Positions 1 through 10,476 of a stretch of 64,000 nucleotides of DNA are shown here, piece by piece. A program made the position numbers and the translations under genes. Position 1 is the first letter of the stretch. Each line of letters opens with the position of its first letter. This stretch comes from Sinorhizobium fredii USDA 205. GTDB lineage: Bacteria > Pseudomonadota > Alphaproteobacteria > Rhizobiales > Rhizobiaceae. The stretch covers positions 62,001 through 126,000 of the forward strand of contig NZ_AUTC01000024.1 in NCBI RefSeq assembly GCF_001461695.1, read 5' to 3'. The notes below the pieces were generated by a model that worked only from the letters and a program-made list of their open reading frames with translations, was not told the DNA's origin and made no database searches.

Positions 1-133
1 TTGCGACATTCGGCGTCGCTCTGTGCATCCCCTCAGCGGATTGAGGCAATACACTTCCCTCGCGCCAAGGCCTTGAATTCGGGGCGCATTGGTGTTTGGC
101 TAAAAAAAGAACACAGGCAGGGGAACGATAACG

Positions 134-1090
134 ATGACAAGGACATTCTCACTCAAATTCATGCTGGCGGGGGCCATCTGCATGGCGGCCTTGAGCGCGG
201 GCAATGCGGCCGCGGCCGAGGCGGAAAGCTGCGGCACCGTCCGCTTCTCCGACGTCGGCTGGACGGACATCACCGCAACGACCGCGACGGCAACCACCCT
301 TCTCAAGGCGCTCGGCTATGAGACGGACGTCAAGGTGCTTTCGGTCCCCGTTACCTACACGTCCCTGAAGAACAAGGATATCGACGTCTTCCTCGGCAAC
401 TGGATGCCGACGATGGAAGCCGACATCGCGCCCTATCGCGACGACAAGTCGGTCGAGACCGTCCGCCAAAATCTCGAAGGCGCCAAATACACGCTGGCGA
501 CCAACGCCAAGGGCGCTGAACTCGGTATCAAGGACTTCAAGGACATCGCCGCCCAAAAGGATGCGCTCGAAGGCAAGATCTACGGGATCGAGCCCGGCAA
601 CGACGGCAACCGCCTGATCATCGACATGGTCGAGAAGAGTATGTTCGATCTCAAGGGCTTCGAAGTCGTCGAATCCTCCGAGCAGGGCATGCTGGCGCAG
701 GTGGCGCGCGCCGAGAAGGATGGCGAGCCTATCGTCTTCCTCGGCTGGGAGCCGCATCCGATGAACGCCAACTTCAAGCTGACCTATCTTTCCGGCGGCG
801 ATGACGTCTTCGGCCCGAACTTCGGCGGCGCCACCGTGCACACCAATGTGCGCGCCGGTTACACGACCGAATGCCCGAATGTCGGCGCCTTGCTCAAGAA
901 CCTGAACTTCTCGCTCCAGATGGAGAACGAGATCATGGGCAAGATCCTGAACGACGGCGAAGATCCGGAGAAGGCGGCTGCCGCCTGGCTCAAGGACAAC
1001 CCCTCCGCCATCGAGCCCTGGCTTGCCGGCGTGACCACCAAGGATGGTGGCGAAGGACTGGCTGCGGTGAAGACCGAGCTCGGTCTCTGA
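134..1090 (+). CDS. choX: Choline ABC transporter, periplasmic choline-binding protein ChoX
   Basis: 318-residue precursor of the periplasmic protein that captures choline for uptake. Residues 1 to about 28 form a Sec signal peptide (basic start, hydrophobic core, Ala-rich cleavage region). The ligand-box residues described for Sinorhizobium ChoX fall at the same precursor positions: Trp43, Asp45, Trp90, Tyr119, Asn156/Asp157 and Trp205, so orthology is strong and choline is the likely ligand. An AGGGGAA ribosome site lies about 10 bases before the ATG. It is the first gene of choXWV. A strong hairpin follows it, which probably allows more binding protein than permease to be made. No regulator gene adjoins it in the window. 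Confidence 0.95.
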   Translation: MTRTFSLKFMLAGAICMAALSAGNAAAAEAESCGTVRFSDVGWTDITATTATATTLLKALGYETDVKVLSVPVTYTSLKNKDIDVFLGNWMPTMEADIAPYRDDKSVETVRQNLEGAKYTLATNAKGAELGIKDFKDIAAQKDALEGKIYGIEPGNDGNRLIIDMVEKSMFDLKGFEVVESSEQGMLAQVARAEKDGEPIVFLGWEPHPMNANFKLTYLSGGDDVFGPNFGGATVHTNVRAGYTTECPNVGALLKNLNFSLQMENEIMGKILNDGEDPEKAAAAWLKDNPSAIEPWLAGVTTKDGGEGLAAVKTELGL

Positions 1091-1197
1091 TTGCCGTAGC
1101 GCCGCGCGTCCGATAAGGCGCGCAAAGGTCGCTGCAGCACTCTGAATTGCTGCATGACTCTCCTGAATCGGCTCTGATTGAAGGAAACATGCAGTCG

Positions 1198-1221
1198 GGC
1201 GGGGAAACTCCCCGCCTTTTT
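1198..1221 (+). terminator. Hairpin with T-tract between choX and choW (attenuator-type)
   Basis: Perfect 8-bp stem, GGCGGGGA (1198-1205) and TCCCCGCC (1209-1216), with a 3-base loop and five T residues. It looks like a partial intrinsic terminator inside the choXWV operon, lowering choWV expression relative to choX. It also argues against any choW start upstream of it. Confidence 0.75.
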
Positions 1222-1273
1222 CCACCGCTTCATGCGATCCAAGTGTTTGACCCTGACAAGAGGGATCCAGTTC

Positions 1274-2119
1274 GTGGAATTTCTGACAGAAAATCGCATC
1301 CCGATCGGCGGCTGGGCTAAAGCGTTCGTCGACTGGCTGACAACGAATTTCGAGCTGTTCTTCGACCAGCTTGCAAATCTGCTCTCGGGCATCATTTCCG
1401 TCCTGCTCTACATCCTCCAGACGCCGCACCCGCTCATCGTCATCGTAATCGTGACCGCCCTTGCGTGGTGGTTCCGCCGTTCCATCGGCATCGCCGCCTT
1501 TACCTGTCTTGGGCTGCTCCTGATCGTCAATCAGGGCTACTGGCAGGAAACCACGGAGACGCTGGCGCTGGTGCTCGCGGCGAGCTTCGTCAGCATGGCC
1601 GTCGGGGTGCCCCTTGGCATCGTGGCTGCGCGGCGTGCCTGGGTTTACTCGATCATGCGGCCGATCCTCGACCTGATGCAGACGATCCCGACCTTCGTCT
1701 ACCTCATTCCGGCGCTGATCCTCTTCGGTCTCGGCATGGTGCCCGGGCTGATCGCCACCGTCATTTTCGCCATTCCCGCGCCGATCCGCCTGACGCGCCT
1801 CGGCATCATCTCGACGCCGCCGTCGCTGGTCGAGGCGGCCGAATCCTTCGGCGCCACGCCATGGCAGGTGCTGCGCAAGGTCGAGATTCCCTTCGCGATG
1901 CCGCAAATCATGGCGGGGCTGACGCAGACGATCATGCTGTCGCTGTCGATGGTGGTCATTGCGGCACTCGTCGGTGCCGACGGCCTCGGCGTGCCTGTCC
2001 TTCGGGCGCTGAACACCGTCAATATCGCCAGGGGGTTCGAGTCCGGACTCTGTATCGTCATCCTGGCCATCGTTCTTGATCGTCTTTTCCGCACGTCCGA
2101 CGAAGGAGAAGGCGCATGA
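1274..2119 (+). CDS. choW: Choline ABC transporter permease ChoW
   Basis: Inner-membrane permease of the choline importer, about 281 residues with multiple hydrophobic segments. The binding-protein-dependent transport motif lies around the EAAESFGATPWQ segment, which docks on the ATPase. I chose the GTG at 1274 because an AAGAGGGA ribosome site (1258-1265) is well placed, the N-terminus then begins VEFLTENRIP as in rhizobial ChoW, and the in-frame TTG at 1178 would place the choX-choW hairpin inside the coding region. The stop overlaps the choV start (ATGA), so the two are translationally coupled. Glycine-betaine/proline permeases of the OpuA/ProW type are the nearest alternative, but the choX context favours choline. 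Confidence 0.92.
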   Translation: MEFLTENRIPIGGWAKAFVDWLTTNFELFFDQLANLLSGIISVLLYILQTPHPLIVIVIVTALAWWFRRSIGIAAFTCLGLLLIVNQGYWQETTETLALVLAASFVSMAVGVPLGIVAARRAWVYSIMRPILDLMQTIPTFVYLIPALILFGLGMVPGLIATVIFAIPAPIRLTRLGIISTPPSLVEAAESFGATPWQVLRKVEIPFAMPQIMAGLTQTIMLSLSMVVIAALVGADGLGVPVLRALNTVNIARGFESGLCIVILAIVLDRLFRTSDEGEGA

Positions 2120-3165
2120 CCGAAGCCGTCGTTTTCAAGAATGTCGACATCATCTTCGGCAAGAACCCGCAGCCGGCCCTGCAGATGGTCGATCAGGGCA
2201 AGACCCGCGACGAGATCGGTGCTGCCACCGGCCTGGTGCTCGGCGTTGCCGGCGCCTCGCTGGCCATCCACGAAGGCGAGATCCTCGTGCTGATGGGCCT
2301 GTCCGGCTCCGGCAAATCGACGCTGTTGAGAGCCGTCAACGGCCTAGCCCCGGTGGTGCGCGGCGAGGTCGAAGTCAAGACGCCGACCGGATCGCTGAAC
2401 CCCTATCGATGCAATGCCAAAGCCTTGCGCGACTTCCGCATGCACACCGTGTCGATGGTGTTCCAGCAGTTCGCCCTGCTTCCCTGGCGGACGGTTGCCG
2501 ACAATGTCGGTTTCGGCCTCGAACTGGCCGGGGTTGGCGATGCGGAGCGAAAGAAGCGCGTCGGCGAGCAGCTTGAACTTGTCAATCTGACCAAGTGGGC
2601 AGACCGCAAGGTGAACGAGCTTTCGGGCGGCATGCAGCAGCGGGTCGGCCTTGCGCGGGCTTTCGCCACCGGCGCCCCGATCCTGCTGATGGACGAGCCG
2701 TTCTCGGCCCTCGACCCGCTGATCCGGACGCGCCTGCAGGACGAGCTGCTCGAATTCCAGCGGCGGCTGAAGAAGACGATCATCTTCGTCAGCCACGATC
2801 TCGACGAGGCCTTCCGCATCGGCAATCGCATCGCCATCATGGAGGGCGGGCGGATCATCCAGTGCGGCACGCCGCAGGAGATCGTCAAGAACCCCGCCAA
2901 CCAATACGTGGCCGACTTCGTCCAGCACATGAACCCGATCACCATGCTGACGGCGAAGGACGTCATGCAGACCGGCGTCGGGCGGACCGCTGCCAGTACT
3001 GGCGTGACGGCAACCGCCAAACCGACGACGCCGCTCGTCGACATCCTCGACGCCATGTCCCGCCAGCCGGGCAGCATCGGCGTCGTCGATAACGGCGCAG
3101 TGGTCGGCACCATCGACGCGCAAAACATCGTCGAAGGTTTGACGCGACACCGCAGCAAAGATTGA
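2116..3165 (+). CDS. choV: Choline ABC transporter ATP-binding protein ChoV
   Basis: ATPase of the choline importer, 349 residues. Walker A (GLSGSGKST) is at 61-69, the LSGGMQ signature at 169-174, Walker B (ILLMDEP) near 188-195 and the switch His in the FVSHD segment just after it. The C-terminus carries a short CBS-like region (about residues 285-345), as in the OpuA/ProV family, where CBS domains sense ionic strength; only one such repeat seems present. It overlaps choW by four bases and is followed by a strong terminator, which closes the operon. Confidence 0.95.
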   Translation: MTEAVVFKNVDIIFGKNPQPALQMVDQGKTRDEIGAATGLVLGVAGASLAIHEGEILVLMGLSGSGKSTLLRAVNGLAPVVRGEVEVKTPTGSLNPYRCNAKALRDFRMHTVSMVFQQFALLPWRTVADNVGFGLELAGVGDAERKKRVGEQLELVNLTKWADRKVNELSGGMQQRVGLARAFATGAPILLMDEPFSALDPLIRTRLQDELLEFQRRLKKTIIFVSHDLDEAFRIGNRIAIMEGGRIIQCGTPQEIVKNPANQYVADFVQHMNPITMLTAKDVMQTGVGRTAASTGVTATAKPTTPLVDILDAMSRQPGSIGVVDNGAVVGTIDAQNIVEGLTRHRSKD

Positions 3166-3191
3166 CGCGCAAAACTGCGGGGTTCAAAAGA

Positions 3192-3219
3192 AGCCTGGAG
3201 TAGCTGCTCCAGGCTTTTT
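3192..3219 (+). terminator. Intrinsic terminator after choXWV
   Basis: Stem AGCCTGGAG (3192-3200) with CTCCAGGCT (3207-3215), a six-base loop and a run of five T residues. It lies 26 bases after the choV stop and ends the operon. Confidence 0.9.
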
Positions 3220-3248
3220 CATTCGGGCTCGAGGCGAGGAAGCGCACC

Positions 3249-3991
3249 ATGAGCGACAAACCGAACGTCCTGCGTGAGACCGACGACGAAGCGCGCCAGC
3301 TTGCCCGAGTGTTGCTCCGGTCGGCGCGCAGCGGCGCGCTGGCTGTGCTCGAACCTGAAGGTAATGGCTTCCCCTTCGTCAGCCGTGCCTTGATCGGCAT
3401 CGACATTGACGGCGTGCCGGTCATTCTCGTCTCGCGGCTTTCGACCCACACCCAGGCGCTGCTTGCCGACCGGCGCGCATCCCTGCTGACCGGCGAGCCC
3501 GGCAAGGGCGATCCCCTCCCCATCCGCGCCTTACCGTGCAGTGCGAGGCCGAGGAGGTTCCGCGCGACAGCGCCGCGCATGGCCGCATCCGCGAACGGTT
3601 TCTTCGCCGCCACCCCAAGGCCCGGCTCTATGTCGACTTTCCGGATTTCGGCTTTTTCCGCCTTGTGCCGCTGCGCGCCAGCCTCAATGGCGGCTTCGGC
3701 CGCGCCTATGTGCTGACCAACAAGGACCTTGTCATCGCGTCGCCCGCCCTGGCCGCGCTCGCCGAGATGGAAGGCAGCGCCATCGACCACATGAATTCCG
3801 ATCACCGAGACGCCGTGAAGCATTATGCGGCCGTCCACTGCCGTGCCGGGGATGGCGACTGGAAGATCGTCGGGATTGATGCCGCCGGTGTCGACCTTTC
3901 CGACGGAGAGAGATTGCGACGTCTCGACTTCGATGCGGTTATCGAGGACACGGCGCAGTTGCGGCCTGTTTTGAAAAAACTTAACGGTTAA
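3249..3991 (+). pseudogene. HugZ-family (pyridoxamine-oxidase fold + DUF2470) protein, frameshifted
   Basis: Two overlapping frames together encode one protein. Codons from 3249 give a split-barrel flavin/heme-type N-terminal half up to GEPGKGDPLP. The frame ending at 3991 continues with the linker (HPRLTVQCEAEEVPRDS) and the DUF2470 domain, with its conserved HMNSDH segment. The break lies at the C run 3518-3521: one extra C would restore a 247-residue protein of normal HugZ-family length. HugZ proteins bind or degrade heme in some bacteria; the rhizobial members are not well defined. An AGGAA ribosome site precedes the ATG. The cause may be a true one-base deletion, a sequencing error or slippage; base quality there would decide. 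Confidence 0.8.
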
Positions 3992-3997
3992 TCGACA

Positions 3998-4013
3998 CTT
4001 AGCTACCCCCAAT
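3998..4013 (+). promoter_or_regulatory. Candidate NolR box upstream of nolR (plus strand)
   Basis: TTAG-N9-AT at 3999-4013, matching the published NolR motif (A/T)TTAG-N9-A(T/A) except that the first base (3998) is C. It lies about 100 bases before the nolR start. Confidence 0.45.
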
Positions 4014-4038
4014 TCTTGCAGTGGGTGGTTGCCCTTTT

Positions 4039-4054
4039 ATGCATCACGTCTAAT
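4039..4054 (-). promoter_or_regulatory. Candidate NolR box upstream of nolR (minus strand), full consensus match
   Basis: Read on the minus strand from 4054 to 4039 the sequence is ATTAG, nine bases, then AT, an exact match to the NolR-box consensus. It sits 45 bases before the nolR ATG, so autoregulation is likely. Confidence 0.55.
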
Positions 4055-4098
4055 TATCGTGCTTCGTAAAACATAACGACGTGTGATGTAATTCTCGC

Positions 4099-4455
4099 AT
4101 GGAGCACGCAATGCAGCCACTTTCGCCTGAAAAACATGAGGAAGCCGAAATAGCAGCTGGTTTCCTCTCGGCCATGGCAAATCCAAAACGCCTGCTCATT
4201 CTCGACTCGCTGGTCAAAGAAGAAATGGCGGTAGGCGCATTGGCCAACAAGGTCGGGCTGAGCCAATCGGCTCTTTCCCAGCACCTCTCGAAGTTGCGTG
4301 CCCAGAATCTGGTTAGTACCCGACGTGACGCTCAGACGATCTACTATTCGAGCTCGTCCGACTCCGTCATGAAGATTTTGGGCGCACTCTCGGAGATCTA
4401 CGGCGCAGCCACGAGCGTCGTGATAGAAAAGCCTTTCGTGCGCAAGTCGGCCTGA
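4099..4455 (+). CDS. nolR: NolR, ArsR-type repressor of nodulation genes
   Basis: 118-residue winged-helix protein. The body is almost the same as Sinorhizobium NolR: EIAAGFLSAMANPKRLLILD, the recognition helix region SQSALSQHLSKLR, and the wing STRRDAQTIYYS. NolR represses the core nod genes and several other loci and acts as a dimer. The C-terminal tail (about residues 97-118) is complete, unlike the truncated or shifted allele reported for S. meliloti strain 1021, so the protein here is probably active. The start could be the ATG at 4099 or 4111; I keep 4099. Two NolR-box candidates lie just upstream and an intrinsic terminator follows. Confidence 0.93.
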   Translation: MEHAMQPLSPEKHEEAEIAAGFLSAMANPKRLLILDSLVKEEMAVGALANKVGLSQSALSQHLSKLRAQNLVSTRRDAQTIYYSSSSDSVMKILGALSEIYGAATSVVIEKPFVRKSA

Positions 4456-4486
4456 CTCCCAAGACGCCGACAAGAGCTGAATGCCC

Positions 4487-4517
4487 AAAGCCCCGACGAG
4501 CAATCGCGGGGCTTTTT
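4487..4517 (+). terminator. Intrinsic terminator after nolR
   Basis: Stem AAAGCCCCG (4487-4495) with CGGGGCTTT (4507-4515) and five T residues at 4513-4517. Confidence 0.88.
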
Positions 4518-4658
4518 CGTTGAGAAGCGAAAAGCCGCAGGCCGTCGGCAGGCTTGACGCTCACAGGGGCGCTGATAATTTGACCAATGAGTAAAAGATT
4601 CCGGAGCCGGTCGGCCGCTCGCGCTGCCCGCCACAGGCTCCGCCGAGGAGAACAGGAC

Positions 4659-5987
<1,329 letters not shown>

Positions 5988-6009
5988 AAACTCGGCCTCA
6001 CGCTTCTCG

Positions 6010-6039
6010 AACCCTTTCCCCGTCCGCGCGGAGAGGGTT
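6010..6039. repeat. Short hairpin, possible remnant of a mosaic element
   Basis: Imperfect inverted repeat AACCCTTTCC / GGAGAGGGTT in the gap between the aminotransferase and ade. It resembles one inner palindrome of the RIME elements found elsewhere in the window. Confidence 0.35.
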
Positions 6040-6076
6040 ATTCTCATCGGGCAAAGCAGAAGGGGCGAGGTGCAGA

Positions 6077-7774
6077 ATGTCCGAGACGCTGGAACGGTTT
6101 ATCGATCAGGGCGTCGGCCGCGAGCCGGCCGACATCGTGCTCAAGGGCGGGCGGTTCTTCGATCTCGTCACCGGCGAACTCGTCGCGTCCGACGTTGCCA
6201 TCTCGGGCGATCGGATCGTCGGTACCTGCGGCGCCTACGAGGGCCGCGAGGAGATCGACGTCTCCGGCCGCATCGTCGTCCCCGGCTTCATCGATACGCA
6301 TCTCCACATCGAGTCCTCGCTTGTGACGCCGCACGAATTCGACCGTTGCGTCCTGCCGCTCGGCATCACCACGGCGATCTGCGATCCGCACGAGATCGCC
6401 AATGTACTCGGCACCGAAGGCATCCAGTTTTTCCTGGATTCGGCGATGGAAACCATCATGGACATCCGCGTCCAGCTTTCCTCCTGCGTCCCGGCAACGC
6501 ATCTGGAAACCGCCGGTGCCGATCTGCCGATCGAGCGGCTGACGCCCTTTCGCCATCACCCGAAGGTGATCGGCCTTGCCGAGTTCATGAATTTCCCCGG
6601 CGTCATCCACAAGGACCCGGTCTGCCTCGCCAAGCTCGAAGCCTTTCAGGACGGCCACATCGACGGCCATGCGCCGCTGTTGCGTGGAAAGGAACTGAAC
6701 GGTTACTTGGCAACCGGCATCCGCACCGACCACGAATGCACCAGCGCCGAGGAGGCCCTCGAGAAGATCCGCAAGGGCATGCACATCCTGGTGCGCGAAG
6801 GGTCGGTGTCGAAGGACCTGCATGCCCTGATGCCGATCATCACCGAGCGGCTGTCACCCTACCTGGCGCTCTGCACGGACGACCGCAATCCGCTCGACAT
6901 CGCCGAGCAGGGCCACATCGACCACATGATCCGCACGGCGATCGCCGCGGGCGTCGAGCCGCTGGCAATCTACCGCGCCGCCTCGATCTCGGCGGCGCGT
7001 GCCTTCGGGCTGCGCGACCGCGGTCTGGTTGCGCCCGGCTGGCGCGCCGATCTTGTCATCATCGACAGCCTGGAGAACTGCAAGGCCGAGATGGTCTATT
7101 CCGGCGGGAAACGCGTCACCGATGCGCTCTTTGCCCGGCGCAAGCCGGTCGAGCCGGTGGGACTCGACAGCGTCAAGGCGAGTGAGATCAAGCCGGCGGA
7201 TTTCGCGGTGCCCTACAGCGAGGGCGAGACCTCGGTGATCGGCGTGCTGCCCGGCAAGATCATCACCGAGCATCGTCGCTACCGCCTGCCGGCCGAGGGC
7301 AACCAGGCCGGCCCCGATCTCGGCCGCGACATCATCAAGGTTGCCGTCATTGAGCGCCACGGCATCAACGGCAACCATGCCAACGGCTTCGTCCAGGGCT
7401 TCGGCCTGAAGAAGGGCGCAATCGCCTCCACTGTCGGACATGACAGCCACAATATCTGCGTCGTCGGCGTCAACGAGGAGGACATGGCGCTGGCCGCAAA
7501 TCGGCTCGGCGAGATCAAGGGCGGCTTCGTCGTCGTCGAGGACGGCCGGGTGACCGGCGAGATCGCCTTGCCGATCGCCGGCCTGATGAGCATCGAGCCT
7601 TACGAGCGGGTGCGCGACATCCTCCACCATCTGCGCCAGGCCGCCTTCGCGCTGGGCGCGACGCTGGAGGAACCCTTCCTGCAGCTCGCCTTCCTGCCGC
7701 TGCCGGTGATCCCGCACCTGAAGATTTCGGATCGCGGCCTGGTGGATGTCGACAAGTTCGCGCTGATTGGGTGA
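6077..7774 (+). CDS. ade: Adenine deaminase
   Basis: 565-residue amidohydrolase of the AdeC family, converting adenine to hypoxanthine plus ammonia. The metal-binding motif [10 protein letters not shown] lies at 71-80. A further Glu/His set (LAEFMNFPG, then DGHAP and TDHECT) and the CTDDRNP Asp segment follow in family order, and the adenine-deaminase C-terminal domain contains [12 protein letters not shown]. Length is normal. It lies 89 bases downstream of the aminotransferase with a short hairpin between. Its product, hypoxanthine, can enter the xanthine dehydrogenase route encoded at 24-28 kb. Confidence 0.93.
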   Translation: MSETLERFIDQGVGREPADIVLKGGRFFDLVTGELVASDVAISGDRIVGTCGAYEGREEIDVSGRIVVPGFIDTHLHIESSLVTPHEFDRCVLPLGITTAICDPHEIANVLGTEGIQFFLDSAMETIMDIRVQLSSCVPATHLETAGADLPIERLTPFRHHPKVIGLAEFMNFPGVIHKDPVCLAKLEAFQDGHIDGHAPLLRGKELNGYLATGIRTDHECTSAEEALEKIRKGMHILVREGSVSKDLHALMPIITERLSPYLALCTDDRNPLDIAEQGHIDHMIRTAIAAGVEPLAIYRAASISAARAFGLRDRGLVAPGWRADLVIIDSLENCKAEMVYSGGKRVTDALFARRKPVEPVGLDSVKASEIKPADFAVPYSEGETSVIGVLPGKIITEHRRYRLPAEGNQAGPDLGRDIIKVAVIERHGINGNHANGFVQGFGLKKGAIASTVGHDSHNICVVGVNEEDMALAANRLGEIKGGFVVVEDGRVTGEIALPIAGLMSIEPYERVRDILHHLRQAAFALGATLEEPFLQLAFLPLPVIPHLKISDRGLVDVDKFALIG

Positions 7775-7848
7775 GGCTGAAAGGCTGCCTGGCGGCTTGA
7801 AAATCCGACGGTCGTCTGGATTTTAACGAATGCGATAAACGGCGCTTT

Positions 7849-8682
7849 ATGTATTCCCGCTATAATGCGCCGATGGAGAACGTCGAAACAGCAATTGCGT
7901 CTAGCCGGACAAGCCGCGTATTCCGTTCCGTTCCAACCTATGGGCCATATTTACTTCTACACACCGTGCCCTGGCTATTATTGGCAACGGTACTCCGGAC
8001 CTATGCAAAGGCGATGCCTGACGCCCTCGCCCTCTTGGGAATGATATTGGTCCAGCTTGCAGTTTTTATTGCGTTTCTTCTCGCTAGTCAGAAAATGATT
8101 GAACTGGCAAATGGCTGGACTTCGCTTTCGCGACTCGCATTCAGGGAACAGGTGGTTTTCGGCTGGCGGGTAATCTGGCGGCTTTTGTCGCTGTTTTTCT
8201 TGACTGTTTGCGCAGCCAATTTAGCCGGCATCGACAGGTTCGCCGCAGCTCAGCTTTGGTTTGGCTTTGACGGTATTGCTTATCCTTGGTGGCAAGGCCC
8301 GCTTCAGCTATGGATCGCCATTGTTTCGATGATCGCGTTCATGCTGGTCGTTGAAAAGGGAATGGATCGCCGGCCCCGTTTCGTCGGCGTTCTACGTGAA
8401 TTCAGATTTCATGGCCGACACCTCTCGCGCGCGGTCGTTTACAATTGCGCGTTTCTGATAGCCGCGACGTTCCTGCAGACACAGGTCGCAAAGTTGCTCT
8501 CGCCATTATTTGATGGCCCCGGCTACGGCCAGACGAAATATCTCGCATTTGTCGCTTGGATCTTAATGTTTTCATACATTCGGCTCTGGGGCATTGTCGC
8601 TATCCTGACCTATACTTTACGTGCATCGTATCGGCTGAGGCCGCAGACGACGGCGACATCGTCACCTGCTGGTCCGGTTTGA
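7849..8682 (+). CDS. Hypothetical integral membrane protein, atypical composition
   Basis: 277 residues with about six hydrophobic spans (near residues 30-48, 58-80, 103-127, 150-165, 195-212 and 230-255). I do not recognise a family. Base composition is clearly lower in GC than the flanking genes, and TTA and CTA leucine codons are frequent, while such codons are nearly absent next door. The start may be 7849 or the ATG at 7873 (MENVETA). Its 3' end overlaps the convergent alpha-glucosidase gene by 21 bases. The composition suggests recent acquisition, although no mobility gene is nearby. Confidence 0.6.
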   Translation: MYSRYNAPMENVETAIASSRTSRVFRSVPTYGPYLLLHTVPWLLLATVLRTYAKAMPDALALLGMILVQLAVFIAFLLASQKMIELANGWTSLSRLAFREQVVFGWRVIWRLLSLFFLTVCAANLAGIDRFAAAQLWFGFDGIAYPWWQGPLQLWIAIVSMIAFMLVVEKGMDRRPRFVGVLREFRFHGRHLSRAVVYNCAFLIAATFLQTQVAKLLSPLFDGPGYGQTKYLAFVAWILMFSYIRLWGIVAILTYTLRASYRLRPQTTATSSPAGPV

Positions 8683-10335
8683 GAGATTGGACGCCATCCT
8701 CCCACAGAATAAATCCAGCGCATCCAGCCGGATTCCACCGTTGCTTATGGTCGCTCCAAAGCCCGGCATCGGCAGCGCCTCGGCAACAACCATGTCGGCG
8801 GCAAGCTGAACCGTCTGCGGCTCCCCCGTCAGGTTGAAGACGAAAAGCAGCGTCTCGCTGCCTTTTTTCCTGGTGAAGGCCAACACATCCTGATTGGTGG
8901 CAAGAAATGACATGTCGCCATCGAGGAGGGCCGTATGCGCGCGACGGAAAGCGAGCGTCCGGCGGTAATGCTCCAGCACCGACCCCGCGACACCCTCCTG
9001 GGTATTGACCGCCAGGACCCGATGGTCATCGCGCACCGGCAGCCAGGGATAGCCGGAGGAGAAGCCTGCATTCGCCTCGTCCCGTTCCCAGACCATTGGC
9101 GTCCGGCATCCGTCACGGCCCTTGAAGGCCGGCCAGAATCGGATGCCATAGGGGTCGCGCAACTCCTCATAGGTGAGCTCCGCGTCTGGTAGGCCCAATT
9201 CCTCGCCCTGGTAGAGGCAGATCGTTCCGCGCAGGCTGGCGAGCAGCGAGATGGCGAGCTTCGCCACCCGTTCCCGGTCGGCCTCGCGCAGCGCAAAACG
9301 GCTGACATGCCGCATCACATCGTGGTTGGAGAAGGCCCAGCAGACCCAGCCATCGGTAACGATCGCCTGGAAGTTCTCGACGCAGCGCCGGACATGGCGT
9401 GCCGACAATTCCGGGCCGAGCAGGTCGAAGGTGTAGCACATATGCAGCTTGTCGCCGCCGCTCGTATAGGCGGCAACGGTCTTCAGCGAACGGGCGCCGT
9501 CGCCGACCTCGCCGACCGTTGCGCGGCCGCCATATTCGTCGAGCAAGCCCCGCAAGCGCTGTAGGAACGCAACATTCTCAGGCTGGGTCTTGTCGTAATG
9601 ATGATCCTGCATCCCGTAGGGGTTGACCTCCGGCGCATCATGGCTGGTCGCATCGGGATCCGGGATCAGCGGCGGATTGTCCCGCAAGTGCCGATCGTGG
9701 AAATAGTAGTTCACCGTATCGAGCCGGAAGCCGTCGACGCCGCGGTCGAGCCAGAAACGGACGGTGGCGAGCAGCGCCTCCTGGACCGCGGGTTCGTGAA
9801 AATTGAGGTCCGGCTGCGACGACAGGAAATTGTGCATGTAATACTGCTTGCGCACACCGTCCCATTCCCAGGCCGGGCCGCCGAAAATCGACAGCCAATT
9901 ATTCGGCGCCGTGCCGTCCGGCTTCGGATCGGCCCAGACATACCAGTCCGCCTTGGCATTGGTGCGGCTCGAGCGACTTTCGACGAACCAGGGGTGGCGG
10001 TCGGAGGTGTGCGAGATTACCTGGTCGATGATGACCTTCAGCCCCAGCCGGTGCGCCTCCCTCATCAAAGCGTCGAAATCGGCAAGCGTGCCGAACATCG
10101 GGTCGACGTCGCAATAGTCGGAAACGTCGTAGCCCATATCCGCTTGCGGCGACTTGAAGAACGGCGACAGCCAGATGGCATCGACGCCGAGCGAGGCGAC
10201 ATGCGACAGACGCCGGGTCACACCGTTGAGGTCGCCGATGCCGTCGCCATCCGTGTCCTGGAAAGACCGCGGATAGACCTGATAGACCACCGCGCCGCGC
10301 CACCAATCGTCGCCAGACCCCGATTCAATCGCCAT
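8662..10335 (-). CDS. Alpha-glucosidase, glycoside hydrolase family 13
   Basis: About 557 residues, cytoplasmic (no signal peptide), with a (beta/alpha)8 barrel. The GH13 motifs are present: region I around IIDQVISHTSD, the nucleophile Asp in DGFRLDTVNYY, the acid/base Glu in ATVGEVGD and the transition-state Asp in FSNHDVMRH. The DGIGDLNG calcium loop is that of oligo-1,6-/alpha-glucosidases. It would release glucose from imported alpha-glucosides such as sucrose, maltose or trehalulose. The ATG at 10335 is preferred to the in-frame TTG at 10356. It is divergent from kdgK and is not inside an agl-type transport operon here, so the substrate is open. Confidence 0.88.
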   Translation of the reverse strand: MAIESGSGDDWWRGAVVYQVYPRSFQDTDGDGIGDLNGVTRRLSHVASLGVDAIWLSPFFKSPQADMGYDVSDYCDVDPMFGTLADFDALMREAHRLGLKVIIDQVISHTSDRHPWFVESRSSRTNAKADWYVWADPKPDGTAPNNWLSIFGGPAWEWDGVRKQYYMHNFLSSQPDLNFHEPAVQEALLATVRFWLDRGVDGFRLDTVNYYFHDRHLRDNPPLIPDPDATSHDAPEVNPYGMQDHHYDKTQPENVAFLQRLRGLLDEYGGRATVGEVGDGARSLKTVAAYTSGGDKLHMCYTFDLLGPELSARHVRRCVENFQAIVTDGWVCWAFSNHDVMRHVSRFALREADRERVAKLAISLLASLRGTICLYQGEELGLPDAELTYEELRDPYGIRFWPAFKGRDGCRTPMVWERDEANAGFSSGYPWLPVRDDHRVLAVNTQEGVAGSVLEHYRRTLAFRRAHTALLDGDMSFLATNQDVLAFTRKKGSETLLFVFNLTGEPQTVQLAADMVVAEALPMPGFGATISNGGIRLDALDLFCGRMASNLSNRTSR

Positions 10336-10476
10336 CCGCAAACCCCGCCGTTCCAACTGCTCGATGAGAGATGTATCGCCGCGAATTCACCGAGTAAACG
10401 GCGCTTGCAACATTCGCTTGCTGCGAGGCCGACAGATCGCTAACCCATGAGCGACGCAAATGGAGGAGAAGCACGA

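Noticed and set aside
1178..1273. TTG at 1178 as the choW start
   Set aside because: It would place the choX-choW hairpin inside choW and adds 32 unconserved residues.
149..1906. 585-codon open frame on the minus strand opposite choX and choW
   Set aside because: It is antisense to two well-supported genes and its protein is His/Arg/Asp-rich without family features, as expected from high-GC third positions.
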